DNA of 44,019 nucleotides from CAG-390 sp051867815 (lineage in GTDB: Bacteria; Bacillota; Clostridia; Oscillospirales; CAG-272), in NCBI GenBank assembly GCA_051867815.1, contig JBJDZD010000080.1:1-44019 (forward strand). Direction: 5' to 3'. The position numbers and the translations under genes were made by a program. A model generated the notes under the pieces. That model saw only the letters and a program-made list of their open reading frames with translations, made no database searches and was not told the DNA's origin. Of the stretch, positions 16,750 through 24,691 are shown piece by piece. Position 1 is the first letter of the stretch; each line of letters starts with the position of its first letter.

Positions 16750-17472
16750 TTAGCGATTTTTGCGTGTCTTGATGCGGAATTCAATCATTTTCGGCAATTC
16801 TCGGAACCTTTTCGGCTCGCGAAGCATGCGCCAGAGCCATTCGGAGTGCAGTTTGATGGAAAGGCGCGGTGCGCGACGGATATTGCCCGACCAAACGTCA
16901 AGTGCACCGCCAAGGCACATGATTGCACCGACGCTTACGAGCTTTCGGCAATGCGCGTGCGCCCAAAGCTCCTGCCGGGGGCTACCGAGGCAAAGCACGA
17001 GCAGATCGGGCGAGGCGGCGTTGACCGCTCGCACTACCTCCTCGTCATCGGTAAAATAGCCGTCGTGCGTACCGACGACGTGCAGGTGGGGAAAGTGATT
17101 TTGCAAGCTTTCCGCGGCTTTCTCGGCAACACCCGGTCTTGCACCGAGCAGATACAGACTTCCACCCGTGCCGTCCAGCAGCTCGAGGACGGCATACGCC
17201 GTGTCGATGCCCGTCACGCGCTCGGGAAGCGGCTCGCCCATGCGCTTCGCGGCAGAAATGACGCCGACACCGTCGGGCAGGGAAAGGCCGGCGCCCCTCA
17301 GGGCAGAGAGGAGGCTTGCGTTCTTTTGCGCGTTCATGACCATGACGGGATTAGGCGTGACAACGATCAGCGGTGCTTCGCTGCGCTCGCGGCAACGCAA
17401 AAAAACGGTATTCGCGGCGTCGCACTTTGTCGTTTTATCAAACGGCACGTTCAATATCTCGATCCTCTGCAC
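16750..17472 (-). CDS. WecG/TagA/CpsF family glycosyltransferase
   Basis: A 240-residue GT26-family enzyme. Family members transfer N-acetylmannosamine or related sugars to undecaprenyl-PP-GlcNAc, an early step in teichoic acid or other envelope polysaccharide synthesis. Seen motifs: TPNPVMVMNA and SLPDGVGVISAAK (near residues 39-75), GSLYLLGARPGVAEKAA (sugar-nucleotide region), VCLG-type LGSPRQELW, and VGAIMCLGGALDVWSGNIRRAP with a C-terminal basic EWLWRMLREPKR helix that helps membrane association. The start is GTG, chosen because GGAGG lies 6 nt upstream. It stands alone between its own promoter and the gap region; no neighbouring polysaccharide cluster is present, so the exact polymer is unknown. 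Confidence 0.9.
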   Translation of the reverse strand: MQRIEILNVPFDKTTKCDAANTVFLRCRERSEAPLIVVTPNPVMVMNAQKNASLLSALRGAGLSLPDGVGVISAAKRMGEPLPERVTGIDTAYAVLELLDGTGGSLYLLGARPGVAEKAAESLQNHFPHLHVVGTHDGYFTDDEEVVRAVNAASPDLLVLCLGSPRQELWAHAHCRKLVSVGAIMCLGGALDVWSGNIRRAPRLSIKLHSEWLWRMLREPKRFRELPKMIEFRIKTRKNR

Positions 17473-17501
17473 CTCGCACCTCCTCGGAAAGAATATGATT
17501 A

Positions 17502-17531
17502 ATTATATCACATCAGCAAGTTCATTGTCAA
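17502..17531 (-). promoter_or_regulatory. Sigma-A promoter of the TagA-type glycosyltransferase
   Basis: On the minus strand TTGACA (17531-17526), 18-bp spacer, TATAAT (17507-17502), about 30 nt before the GTG start. Confidence 0.82.
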
Positions 17532-17563
17532 GCATCGCACGCGCAATAAAGGCGGAGCAATAC

Positions 17564-17606
17564 AAAAGGCCGTCGGTCAAGTCCTCATAGAACCTGACCG
17601 ACGACC
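17564..17606 (-). terminator. Terminator after the lipoprotein gene
   Basis: Stem CGTCGGTCA (17571-17579) with TGACCGACG (17595-17603), extended by GG/CC around one mismatch, then TTTTG on the minus strand. It is 10 nt past the stop of the lipoprotein gene. Confidence 0.7.
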
Positions 17607-17615
17607 GATTATTGA

Positions 17616-18602
17616 TCAATCTTTGTCAATTTCGACGAATGCAAATATCGGTGGGGAATATGTGCCGTTCTCGCTGACGGGCGTACCCCGTTGCTCTGCA
17701 AGCTCGGCGAGCTTGCCGCGGTAGGTGTACTCATAGCTTATCTGCGGTCTGACTACGTACGCAACGATGGGGTTGCCCTCGTCATCAAGCGTGATTCTGC
17801 GAGCAGTCACCTCCATGCCGGTATATTTGGCATCAACGAGCATTTCTTCGTTGTCGCAGTGATAATCGACGAAAGCTTTCTTGATCCGTTCCTCCAGAAC
17901 GGCGTCAAAATCGGCGGCACTCAGCTCGTATGAGCGCGCAACCTCGAGGAGTTCCGGCTCGGGACAGGCAATGACCGTGGAAACCGTACCGTCACTCAAC
18001 AGCACGACGTGGGAGAAATCCGCAACCTCGATATCTCCGACCGTGTTATAAAAGAACACGGTATAGGTGTAAGGCTCACGGAATTCAACCCTTGTCTTGG
18101 CGTAGTAGTCGACGTCGGTAAAACGACCCAGCTCGGTTTTTGCGATTTCAATGAGTTCGGCTTCGGTCTTTGCTTTCCCGTCGGGGACATTGGAGCCAAG
18201 CGTATCCACCCCATAACCCACGAGCTTTTCTTCCTTGCTGCGCGAGAAGTAAAAATCAATGATGTTGCCCGTTTCGGCGTCTTTGCAAACGTATGCGTCG
18301 CGGTAACTCAGACCCATGCTCCGTTTTAAGGAAAGGCTGTAAACCGCCTGATATTCTTTTCCGTCGAACGACAGGGTCTTGGTGTCTCCCGGCTTATACG
18401 AATCGTCAGCCTTCGCTTCAAGCGCGTTTATGGGAGTTTTTTCATCAATCTCGACAACGTATCCGGGAATGACAGTGTTGTCGACAGACGAAGTATACAG
18501 CTCGGCAGCGCCGGGCTTTGCCGGAGAAGGCGGCGCCGAGCATGAGGCAAAAACGGATGCAAGTATGCATAATGCAATGATCCAGATAGCGACTTTTTTC
18601 AT
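17616..18602 (-). CDS. Predicted lipoprotein of unknown function
   Basis: A 328-residue exported protein that I cannot assign to a named family. A signal peptide runs through residues 1-20 and ends in a lipobox-like FASC with the lipid-modified cysteine at C21, followed by a Pro/Ala-rich linker. The rest is a soluble, acidic, mixed alpha/beta extracellular domain with Tyr-rich strands (for example YTYTVFFYNTVGDIEVADF); the alternation of charged helices and strands recalls PepSY-like or two-copy cystatin-like folds, but this is only an impression. AAGGAG precedes the ATG. It begins 23 nt after the caspase-like gene, so the two may share a transcript even though their base composition differs. 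Confidence 0.75.
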   Translation of the reverse strand: MKKVAIWIIALCILASVFASCSAPPSPAKPGAAELYTSSVDNTVIPGYVVEIDEKTPINALEAKADDSYKPGDTKTLSFDGKEYQAVYSLSLKRSMGLSYRDAYVCKDAETGNIIDFYFSRSKEEKLVGYGVDTLGSNVPDGKAKTEAELIEIAKTELGRFTDVDYYAKTRVEFREPYTYTVFFYNTVGDIEVADFSHVVLLSDGTVSTVIACPEPELLEVARSYELSAADFDAVLEERIKKAFVDYHCDNEEMLVDAKYTGMEVTARRITLDDEGNPIVAYVVRPQISYEYTYRGKLAELAEQRGTPVSENGTYSPPIFAFVEIDKD

Positions 18603-18625
18603 GTCTGTTCTCCTTGATTACTTAT

Positions 18626-20092
18626 TTATTGTTGATATATGAATAGTGTGGTTTGCTGAGATATAGTATCAAAATTATATGTATTGTTGATATAATTCAA
18701 TGCGCTACTGATTGTATCGGAATTGATTTCACCGTAATATGCTAATCTGGTGAATAAAGCTGAAACCCATGTGTTTGCTTCTGAACAATTTATTGCATTT
18801 GTAAAACCTATTACATTTTTCGCACCTTTTTCGTATGTTGCAACAACCAGATTCCTACCTGTTTTTCCACCTTCTCCGCAAGAGCAGCAGCAGTAAACTA
18901 TCAAATCTGAATCTGAAAAGATTCGCATCTCACCTGTACCAAAACTACTCATACTCAAACATGGTGAATACATTGCACTGTCACCAAAGTAAATAAGACT
19001 CCTTGTTCCATGGCCGCGAAATACTATTACATCCGAGTTGCAAAAATAACCAAAAGCGTAATCTTCATCGGAAATACTTGTGACTTGTGAAATGGTAGTA
19101 GTGTCTCCATATATGGAACCAATTTTTGTATAAAGTTTTAAAAAAGGCAAAGTGTGATCGTGTGTGCCTCCTGATGATGAGGGAATTCCTATAAGTGTAG
19201 CATGACGTCTAGAGTATTGTACTATTGAAATGTATGCGCTACCGCTGACGGTCGAATCTACTGTGCTTGTGGCGGTTACGGTAACTTTGCCTATACTATT
19301 TCCTGTTATAGAACCGCCTGATGTTACTGTTGCCGCTGAATAGTTGCAATTGAATGATGCTGATTGATTCAGGGTTGATGTGGAAAATACACCAGCAGTT
19401 AATTGTGAAGTAGTGCCGACTTGAACGGCGGAATCACCATAGAATATAATGCCTTCAAGATCCTCGACTTCATCATCAGAGAGCTGTATCAATCCCCACC
19501 GTTCCAAAGATGCTCCGGAGTACTCATCAACGGTATACACATTGTTTGAGATAGGTTCAAGCGCCAATGTTCTACTTTCCATGCCTTGATTTTGTATAAT
19601 ATAGCTTATTCCATTCGAGGCAAGAGTTATTTTCCATTTAGTGCTTGCAAGATAGGACGAATAGCTAATTCCTGACCGGTATATTGTTACATTATTTGAA
19701 CTGTAGTCAAGTGCCATATTGGGCTTGTGAATGGGGCGAAGGGTATACATATCGTTACCCAAATGAGTTAATAGCCAAAGAGAGTTTTTTTCATTAATTT
19801 CATCATAATCGTACATTGTGTCGTATTTACAATATACGTTTGTATAGTTGTCTATTCCATAATTCTCAACGGACAAATTTTCTAATGTAGACCAATTATA
19901 TATTCGATACACTCCATTTGGCAATACTTGCGTATCTGCATTTGCATTCGAAGATACATCAGTCATGCTTGTTACGGATTCCGACATGTTAGTTTCATCA
20001 GTTGCAGAAATAGGGGTTGTTGATAATATGGCAAGAAAAACGACAAATAGTATAGATAACAGAACGGAAAAAGACAATTTCTTTGCTTTCAT
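18626..20092 (-). CDS. Secreted protein with lectin-like, Ig-like and caspase/CHAT-like peptidase domains
   Basis: A 488-residue exported protein. A signal peptide covers residues 1-30 (FSVLLSILFVVFLAILS..., ISA-TDE). Residues ~55-205 look like a ricin-type beta-trefoil (NGVYRIYNW, SLWLLTHLGNDMYTLRPIH, ALDYSSNNVTIY, WGLIQL). Residues ~215-300 resemble a bacterial Ig-like (Big_2) domain (SIGKVTVTATSTVD). The C-terminal part has a clan-CD-type dyad: H361 in VIVFRGHGTRS and a cysteine after a hydrophobic strand in LIVYCCCSCGEGG; aligning with the CHAT pattern LSAC-x-TG favours C403. AGGAGG precedes the ATG. The gene is far more AT-rich than its neighbours, with codons such as ATA, TTA and AAT common, suggesting transfer. 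Peptidase activity is predicted only. Confidence 0.78.
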   Translation of the reverse strand: MKAKKLSFSVLLSILFVVFLAILSTTPISATDETNMSESVTSMTDVSSNANADTQVLPNGVYRIYNWSTLENLSVENYGIDNYTNVYCKYDTMYDYDEINEKNSLWLLTHLGNDMYTLRPIHKPNMALDYSSNNVTIYRSGISYSSYLASTKWKITLASNGISYIIQNQGMESRTLALEPISNNVYTVDEYSGASLERWGLIQLSDDEVEDLEGIIFYGDSAVQVGTTSQLTAGVFSTSTLNQSASFNCNYSAATVTSGGSITGNSIGKVTVTATSTVDSTVSGSAYISIVQYSRRHATLIGIPSSSGGTHDHTLPFLKLYTKIGSIYGDTTTISQVTSISDEDYAFGYFCNSDVIVFRGHGTRSLIYFGDSAMYSPCLSMSSFGTGEMRIFSDSDLIVYCCCSCGEGGKTGRNLVVATYEKGAKNVIGFTNAINCSEANTWVSALFTRLAYYGEINSDTISSALNYINNTYNFDTISQQTTLFIYQQ

Positions 20093-20485
20093 AATTTTAC
20101 CTCCTAAAAATTTAAACAGTTTGAAAATGCAGAATGCGAAACAATACTACTACAGAACTCTAATTGCTTAAACAATCTCCGTTTGTATACCTTGACGGAG
20201 AGATGCAAAAGATTTTATTTTTCATTCTTATCCCCGCCCTTTCTAATAGATTAAAATGAAATTCCTTTCTAAATACATAATATACAACAAAAGTAAATTA
20301 AATGAAAAGCTATTGTAAACGATTTGTTAATTGTTTACTTTGGGCGGATAATGCAAAGACTTACGGATTAGATGCATCACGTTAACACAATCTTGTCAAG
20401 AAAAATTTTTCTTTTACTTGACTTTTTAGCAATAATGATTTATAATATATCGTGTGTATTCATGTTAATTGAAAGGATCATAAAA
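20093..20485. other. AT-rich intergenic region between the caspase-like gene and proS
   Basis: This 393-nt stretch has no convincing ORF. It holds the proS promoter near its right end, a possible hairpin at about 20177-20206 (TCTCCGT with ACGGAGA arms), and inverted GTAAAC/GTTTAC copies at 20315-20320 and 20333-20338. No T-box signature (no GGTGG-type antiterminator sequence) is seen ahead of proS. No clear sigma-A promoter was found for the minus-strand gene. Confidence 0.5.
20418..20446 (+). promoter_or_regulatory. Sigma-A promoter of proS
   Basis: TTGACT (20418-20423), 17-bp spacer, TATAAT (20441-20446), 40 nt before the proS ATG. The -35 overlaps the right arm of a GTCAAG/CTTGAC inverted repeat (20395-20400 and 20417-20422). 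Confidence 0.85.
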
Positions 20486-21925
20486 ATGGCTGACAACAAG
20501 AAAATGGTTGATGCTATAACATCAATGGAAACGGATTTTGCCCAGTGGTACACCGACGTCGTCAAGAAGGCGGAGCTGGTTGACTATTCGGGCGTTAAGG
20601 GATGCATGATCATCCGCCCCTACGGCTATGCGATCTGGGAGAACATCCAGCGCATACTCGACGCCGAGTTCAAGAAGCTCGGTCACGAGAACGTTTACAT
20701 GCCCATGTTCATTCCCGAGTCCCTCCTGCAAAAGGAGGCCGACCACGTTGCCGGTTTTGCCCCCGAATGCGCCATCGTAACGATCGGCGGGCAGAACACG
20801 CTTTCCGAGCGCCTCATAGTGCGCCCCACCTCCGAGACGCTTTTCTGCGAGCATTACCGCAATATCATTCAATCCTACCGCGACCTGCCCAAGCTCTACA
20901 ACCAATGGTGCAACGTCGTTCGTTGGGAAAAGACCACGCGCCCGTTCCTGCGCACCTCGGAATTCCTCTGGCAGGAGGGTCACACCATGCACGAGACCGA
21001 GCAGGAAGCGCGCGAGGAGACCATCCGCATGCTCGACGTTTATGCGGATTTCTATGAAAAGTCGCTCGCAATTCCCGTCGTTAAGGGTCAAAAGACCGAA
21101 AAAGAGAAGTTCGCAGGCGCGGTCGAGACCTACACCGTCGAGCCGATGATGCACAACGGCGTTGCGCTCCAGGGAGGTACCACGCACTATTTCGGCGACG
21201 GCTTTGCAAAGGCGTTTGATATCAAGTACACCGCGCGCGATAATTCCATCAAGTACCCTCATCAGACCTCATGGGGCGTTTCCACCCGTATGATCGGTGC
21301 CATCATCATGACCCACGGCGACGACAACGGTCTCATCCTTCCCCCCGCCATCGCACCCATTCAGGTCGTCATCATTCCCGTGGCACAGCATAAGGAAGGC
21401 GTTCTCGATGCGGCTTACGCGCTGAGGGACAAGCTCGCAAGCAAGTTCCGCGTAAAGGTCGACGACAGCGACAACTCCACCGGATGGAAGTATTCGCAGT
21501 ACGAGATGAAGGGCGTTCCGCTCCGCATTGAACTTGGCCCGCGCGACATCGAAAATAATTCCTGCGTTCTCGTTTCGAGAGTCAGCCGCGCAAAGAGCTT
21601 CGTCTCGCTCGACGGCATAGAGGAGTCCGTCGGGGCGGCTCTGCAGAGCGTTCACGACGAGCTTTATAACCGTGCTCTCGAAAACCTCAAGAACCGCACC
21701 TCAACCGCCGCAACCTACGAGGAATTCCTCGATATTGCGGAGAATAAGTCCGGCTTCATCCGCGCCATGTGGTGCGGCGACTCCGAGTGCGAGGACAAGA
21801 TCAAGAACGACACGGGCGGCGTAAAGTCCCGTTGCATCCCCTTCGAGGAGGAGCATATCTCCGACGTTTGCGTATGCTGCGGCAAGCCGGCAAAGCACAT
21901 GGTCGTTTGGGGCAGACAGTACTGA
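20486..21925 (+). CDS. proS: Prolyl-tRNA synthetase, archaeal/eukaryote-type (ProS type 3)
   Basis: Class II synthetase charging tRNA-Pro. At 479 residues it lacks the ~180-residue editing insertion of long bacterial ProRS and matches the short type. Motif 2 and 3 regions are visible: RPTSETLFCEHYRNII, NQWCNVVRWEKTTRPFLRTSEFLWQEGHT, and GTTHYFGDGFAKAFDI. Then comes an anticodon-binding domain (APIQVVIIPVAQHKEG...) and a C-terminal zinc-type domain with C-x-C pairs (MWCGDSECE, VCVCCGKPAKH). The start is the ATG with AAAGGA upstream; an upstream in-frame extension runs through the promoter and is rejected. It heads a probable proS-PHP-rodA unit. Confidence 0.96.
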   Translation: MADNKKMVDAITSMETDFAQWYTDVVKKAELVDYSGVKGCMIIRPYGYAIWENIQRILDAEFKKLGHENVYMPMFIPESLLQKEADHVAGFAPECAIVTIGGQNTLSERLIVRPTSETLFCEHYRNIIQSYRDLPKLYNQWCNVVRWEKTTRPFLRTSEFLWQEGHTMHETEQEAREETIRMLDVYADFYEKSLAIPVVKGQKTEKEKFAGAVETYTVEPMMHNGVALQGGTTHYFGDGFAKAFDIKYTARDNSIKYPHQTSWGVSTRMIGAIIMTHGDDNGLILPPAIAPIQVVIIPVAQHKEGVLDAAYALRDKLASKFRVKVDDSDNSTGWKYSQYEMKGVPLRIELGPRDIENNSCVLVSRVSRAKSFVSLDGIEESVGAALQSVHDELYNRALENLKNRTSTAATYEEFLDIAENKSGFIRAMWCGDSECEDKIKNDTGGVKSRCIPFEEEHISDVCVCCGKPAKHMVVWGRQY

Positions 21926-21960
21926 TTTAATTAACGATACGTTTTTTGGAGGTAATCAAA

Positions 21961-22929
21961 ATGAAGATCCGTCACGACGTTCACACGCATAACACTTTCT
22001 CGGCATGCTGCAATGACAAAACGGCGTCCACGGACGCTTACATAGCAAAAGAGCTGGAGCTTGGCAACCGCATTTTCGGTCTTTCCAACCATATCTGGGA
22101 CGAAAACGTAAAGGGCGCGTCGTATTGGTACAGCAAGCAGACCATTCTTAAGGCAGAGGAAGCCAAGGCATCGCTTGCCAAGGCGCCGTCGGGGCTTAAA
22201 TGCCTGTTCGGTACCGAGAGCGAATACTTCCATTGCTATGACAGAATCGGAATGTCGCTTGAGGGCGCAAGCCGCTTCGATTACATACTGATCCCCCACA
22301 GCCATCAGCACATGCGCAACGAGGTAATGTGGGATTTCCCCGAGATACGCGAGATCCGCGAAAAGATCGCGGCGGACATCAAGGAGAATTGCCCCTATCT
22401 CGACGACGACACCGTGAAAGTGATGACGAACGGTCTCAAGGAAGCTCATCTGAAAAAGTACGTTCCGGAAATGACCACCGACATCGCAAAATACGTTACC
22501 GATGCGGCAGTTGCAAGCTTCAACGACCTCATGGCGAACGAAACCTTCGTTAAGATGTGCGCGACGCTTCCGACTTCGATTGCGCATCCCTTTACACTCT
22601 GCGGCACGTCCCACGCGCTTCAGAACGAGTATCTTAAGCTCATTTCGGACGAGACTCTGCTCGATTGCTTCTCGCGCGCCGCAAGGATAGGTGCTTACTG
22701 CGAGATAAATCTCGGCTCGGTCACAGAACATGGGTTGGATCTTGAAAACAATCAGCTCATGCGCGTTTTTGCGGCGGCAAAGAAGGCCGGATGTCAGTTT
22801 ACCTTCGGCACGGACAGCCATTCCGTCAAGGGACTCGAGCTGATCCTTCACGGCGAGGCGGTGGCCGATTATCTCGGGCTTAAAAAGGAGGACGTTGCGG
22901 AGTATCTTCGCGACGGTGTAGACGAATAA
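21961..22929 (+). CDS. PHP-domain phosphoesterase (HisK-like)
   Basis: A 322-residue cytosolic PHP protein, likely a metal-dependent phosphatase. The N-terminus has the H-x-H motif in RHDVHTHNTFSAC, then SNHIW, the E of FGTESEYF, IPHSHQH, IAHPF and the closing D-x-H in FGTDSHSVKG, so the trinuclear metal site looks complete. Histidinol-phosphatase-type proteins share this pattern, but no histidine genes are nearby and the substrate is unknown. The start is the ATG with GGAGGT 7 nt upstream. It lies 35 nt after proS and before a GC-rich hairpin and rodA. Confidence 0.85.
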   Translation: MKIRHDVHTHNTFSACCNDKTASTDAYIAKELELGNRIFGLSNHIWDENVKGASYWYSKQTILKAEEAKASLAKAPSGLKCLFGTESEYFHCYDRIGMSLEGASRFDYILIPHSHQHMRNEVMWDFPEIREIREKIAADIKENCPYLDDDTVKVMTNGLKEAHLKKYVPEMTTDIAKYVTDAAVASFNDLMANETFVKMCATLPTSIAHPFTLCGTSHALQNEYLKLISDETLLDCFSRAARIGAYCEINLGSVTEHGLDLENNQLMRVFAAAKKAGCQFTFGTDSHSVKGLELILHGEAVADYLGLKKEDVAEYLRDGVDE

Positions 22930-22938
22930 AATCACCCG

Positions 22939-22964
22939 GTGCGAGCGGTATTGACCGCTCGCAC
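22939..22964 (+). other. GC-rich hairpin without a T-run, between the PHP gene and rodA
   Basis: An 11-bp perfect stem, GTGCGAGCGGT (22939-22949) with ACCGCTCGCAC (22954-22964), loop ATTG. No T-run follows on either side, so it is more likely an mRNA-stabilising or processing element than an intrinsic terminator. Confidence 0.6.
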
Positions 22965-22991
22965 GGTATTACGGAAAGAAGGAGGTGCATA

Positions 22992-24116
22992 ATGAAGCCT
23001 TTATCGAAAAACCAAGGAATAAAATCCACGCTCAAGCAATTTGATATATGCCTTCTTATCTGCACCACGATCCTTTCGGTCATGAGCATAACGCTCATGT
23101 ATTCGATTTCCGACGTCAGGGGCACGGGACTCTTAAAAATGCAGGCGGCGGCAACGCTTGCCGGCATTTGCGTTATGATATTCCTTGCCACCGTCGACTA
23201 TCAGGAGGTCGTAAATAAGCTTTGGATACCTTTTCTCATTCTTGAGATCGGCTTGCTCGGTATAACGCTGATATACGGCGTTGCCGAGGGAACCAACAAG
23301 AGCTGGCTCTATATCGGCCCCATCAGCATACAGCCCTCCGAATTCGTCAAGGGCACGTTTATAGTTACGTTCTCAAAGCATCTTGACCTCGTCAAAAATC
23401 GCATAAACCATCCGCTCTCGCTTCTAGGATTGGGCATCCATGCAGGTGCCATTATCGGCCTTATCCTGCTTTCGGGCGACCTCGGAGTTGCGCTCGTTTA
23501 TTGCGGAGTGGTTGCTCTGATGCTTTTCTGCGCCGGCCTCAGCCTTTTCTACTTCCTCGGCGCGGGCGTCGCGCTTTTCGTAGCGATACCCTATGTTTGG
23601 GATTTTCTTGCCGATTACCAGAAATACCGCATAATCTACGGCTTCAACCCCGAGGGTGATCCGGATAATTACGGTTTTCAAGCGCTCCTCGGCCGCGACG
23701 CACTTGCAAACGGCGGATTTTTCGGGCAGGGGATTTCCGGCGGCGAGTATTACAAGAGCCTTTTCGCCTGCGAAAACGACTTTGCGTTTTCCACCCTCTG
23801 CGAAAAGCTCGGCTTGCTCGGCGGAATCGTTGTGCTTGTCTGCCTGTGCGTGGTCGTCATTCGCGTATTTATGATCGCGCGGACGTCGCGTAAGGATAGC
23901 GGAGCTTTTATTTGCATAGGTGTTGCGGCGGCAATTGTCGTGCAGACGGCGGAGAACGTGGGCATGTGCCTTGCAATGCTCCCCGTAATCGGTATCACAC
24001 TTCCCTTTATCAGCTACGGCGGCTCATCAACGCTTGCCATGTATCTGCTGCTGGGAATGGTGCACTCGGTCAAAACTCATCGAGTTAAGTATAATTTTGA
24101 GCGTGAACACGCATAA
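22992..24116 (+). CDS. rodA: FtsW/RodA/SpoVE family peptidoglycan polymerase
   Basis: SEDS-family membrane glycosyltransferase that polymerises lipid II, working with a class B penicillin-binding protein. 374 residues with about ten membrane helices. Family motifs: SWLYIGPISIQPSEFVKGTFI (the conserved W-x-x-G...QPSE), a large periplasmic loop with GFNPEGDPDNYGFQALLGRDALANGGFFGQGISGG split over two motifs, and the C-terminal LPVIGITLPFISYGGSS. The shape-maintenance name rodA is the best guess; FtsW or SpoVE cannot be excluded because no partner PBP gene is in the window. GGAGG lies 6-7 nt before the ATG. A terminator-like hairpin follows immediately. Confidence 0.9.
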   Translation: MKPLSKNQGIKSTLKQFDICLLICTTILSVMSITLMYSISDVRGTGLLKMQAAATLAGICVMIFLATVDYQEVVNKLWIPFLILEIGLLGITLIYGVAEGTNKSWLYIGPISIQPSEFVKGTFIVTFSKHLDLVKNRINHPLSLLGLGIHAGAIIGLILLSGDLGVALVYCGVVALMLFCAGLSLFYFLGAGVALFVAIPYVWDFLADYQKYRIIYGFNPEGDPDNYGFQALLGRDALANGGFFGQGISGGEYYKSLFACENDFAFSTLCEKLGLLGGIVVLVCLCVVVIRVFMIARTSRKDSGAFICIGVAAAIVVQTAENVGMCLAMLPVIGITLPFISYGGSSTLAMYLLLGMVHSVKTHRVKYNFEREHA

Positions 24117-24117
24117 A

Positions 24118-24170
24118 AAAACCTCTCAAATAATATAAACTTAGTAGTAAGTTTGTATTTGGGAGGTTTT
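24118..24170 (+). terminator. Terminator-like hairpin that contains the next gene's Shine-Dalgarno
   Basis: Arms AAAACCTCTCAAATA (24118-24132) and TATTTGGGAGGTTTT (24156-24170) pair over 15 bp with one G-T; an inner AAACTTA/TAAGTTT hairpin caps it. The final TTTT run makes it terminator-like, but GGAGG at 24162-24166 is also the only ribosome binding site of the gene starting at 24172. Confidence 0.75.
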
Positions 24171-24171
24171 T

Positions 24172-24660
24172 ATGTTTATTTATTCATTCCGGGCGAGCAC
24201 GCTTCGCTTTTTTGCTCTCTTGTTGCTTGCCGCAGTCGCATTGACCGCGCTCATCGTTTTCGTTCCGTCCTACGACGGCGGTAATTACAGCGACACCTCG
24301 GCGAAAATCAGCTACGACAAGATCGAAACCAACGAGGACAGGATATCCTTCCTCTCGCAGTTCGGCTACAAGGTCACGGGCGAGCCGATTGAGAGCGTCG
24401 AGCTGACCCTGCCCGACAACTTTGACCGCGTTTTCTCCGGCTACAACGAGCTTCAAAAGGCGCAGGGGCTTGACCTGACAAAATATAAGGGCAAGACAGT
24501 CACGCGCTATACCTACGAGGTATCGGATTACCCCGGCCACGAGGGAGAGAAGGTCTATGCGAATCTGATAGTACGAAAAAACAAGATCATTGCAGGCGAT
24601 ATTTGCTCCTCCGATCCGAACGGATTCATTCACGGCTTCGAGAGAAACGCAGAAGAATAA
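24172..24660 (+). CDS. DUF4830 domain protein, membrane-anchored
   Basis: A 162-residue protein with one N-terminal membrane helix (about residues 11-31: FFALLLLAAVALTALIVFV) and an extracellular DUF4830 domain. The match is by pattern: FLSQFGYKV near the start, ELTLPDNFDRVFSGYNELQK, QGLDLTKYKGKTVTRYTYEV, and ANLIVRKNKIIAGDICS before FIHGF. Function of the domain is unknown. GGAGG lies 5 nt upstream, buried in the preceding hairpin, so expression may need translation or transcription to disrupt that structure. It is followed by a short palindromic terminator. Confidence 0.85.
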   Translation: MFIYSFRASTLRFFALLLLAAVALTALIVFVPSYDGGNYSDTSAKISYDKIETNEDRISFLSQFGYKVTGEPIESVELTLPDNFDRVFSGYNELQKAQGLDLTKYKGKTVTRYTYEVSDYPGHEGEKVYANLIVRKNKIIAGDICSSDPNGFIHGFERNAEE

Positions 24661-24663
24661 GAA

Positions 24664-24688
24664 ACGGACAGCCGCGGCTGTCCGTTTT
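24664..24688 (+). terminator. Terminator after the DUF4830 gene
   Basis: ACGGACAGCC-GC-GGCTGTCCGT is a perfect 22-nt palindrome (24664-24685) forming a stem with a small loop, followed by TTT. It lies between convergent genes. Confidence 0.75.
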
Positions 24689-24691
24689 CAG

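Noticed and set aside
18860..18900. CCCSC run as an iron-sulfur or zinc site
   Set aside because: It directly follows a hydrophobic strand and is followed by GEGG, as the catalytic Cys loop of caspase-like enzymes is; the protein is secreted and lacks other spaced cysteine pairs.
20372..20485. N-terminal extension of ProS
   Set aside because: It crosses the -35/-10 promoter and lacks homology; the ATG at 20486 has AAAGGA and starts at the family N-terminus.
20093..20485. T-box riboswitch ahead of proS
   Set aside because: No GGTGG-type T-box sequence, no specifier stem and no terminator/antiterminator pair.
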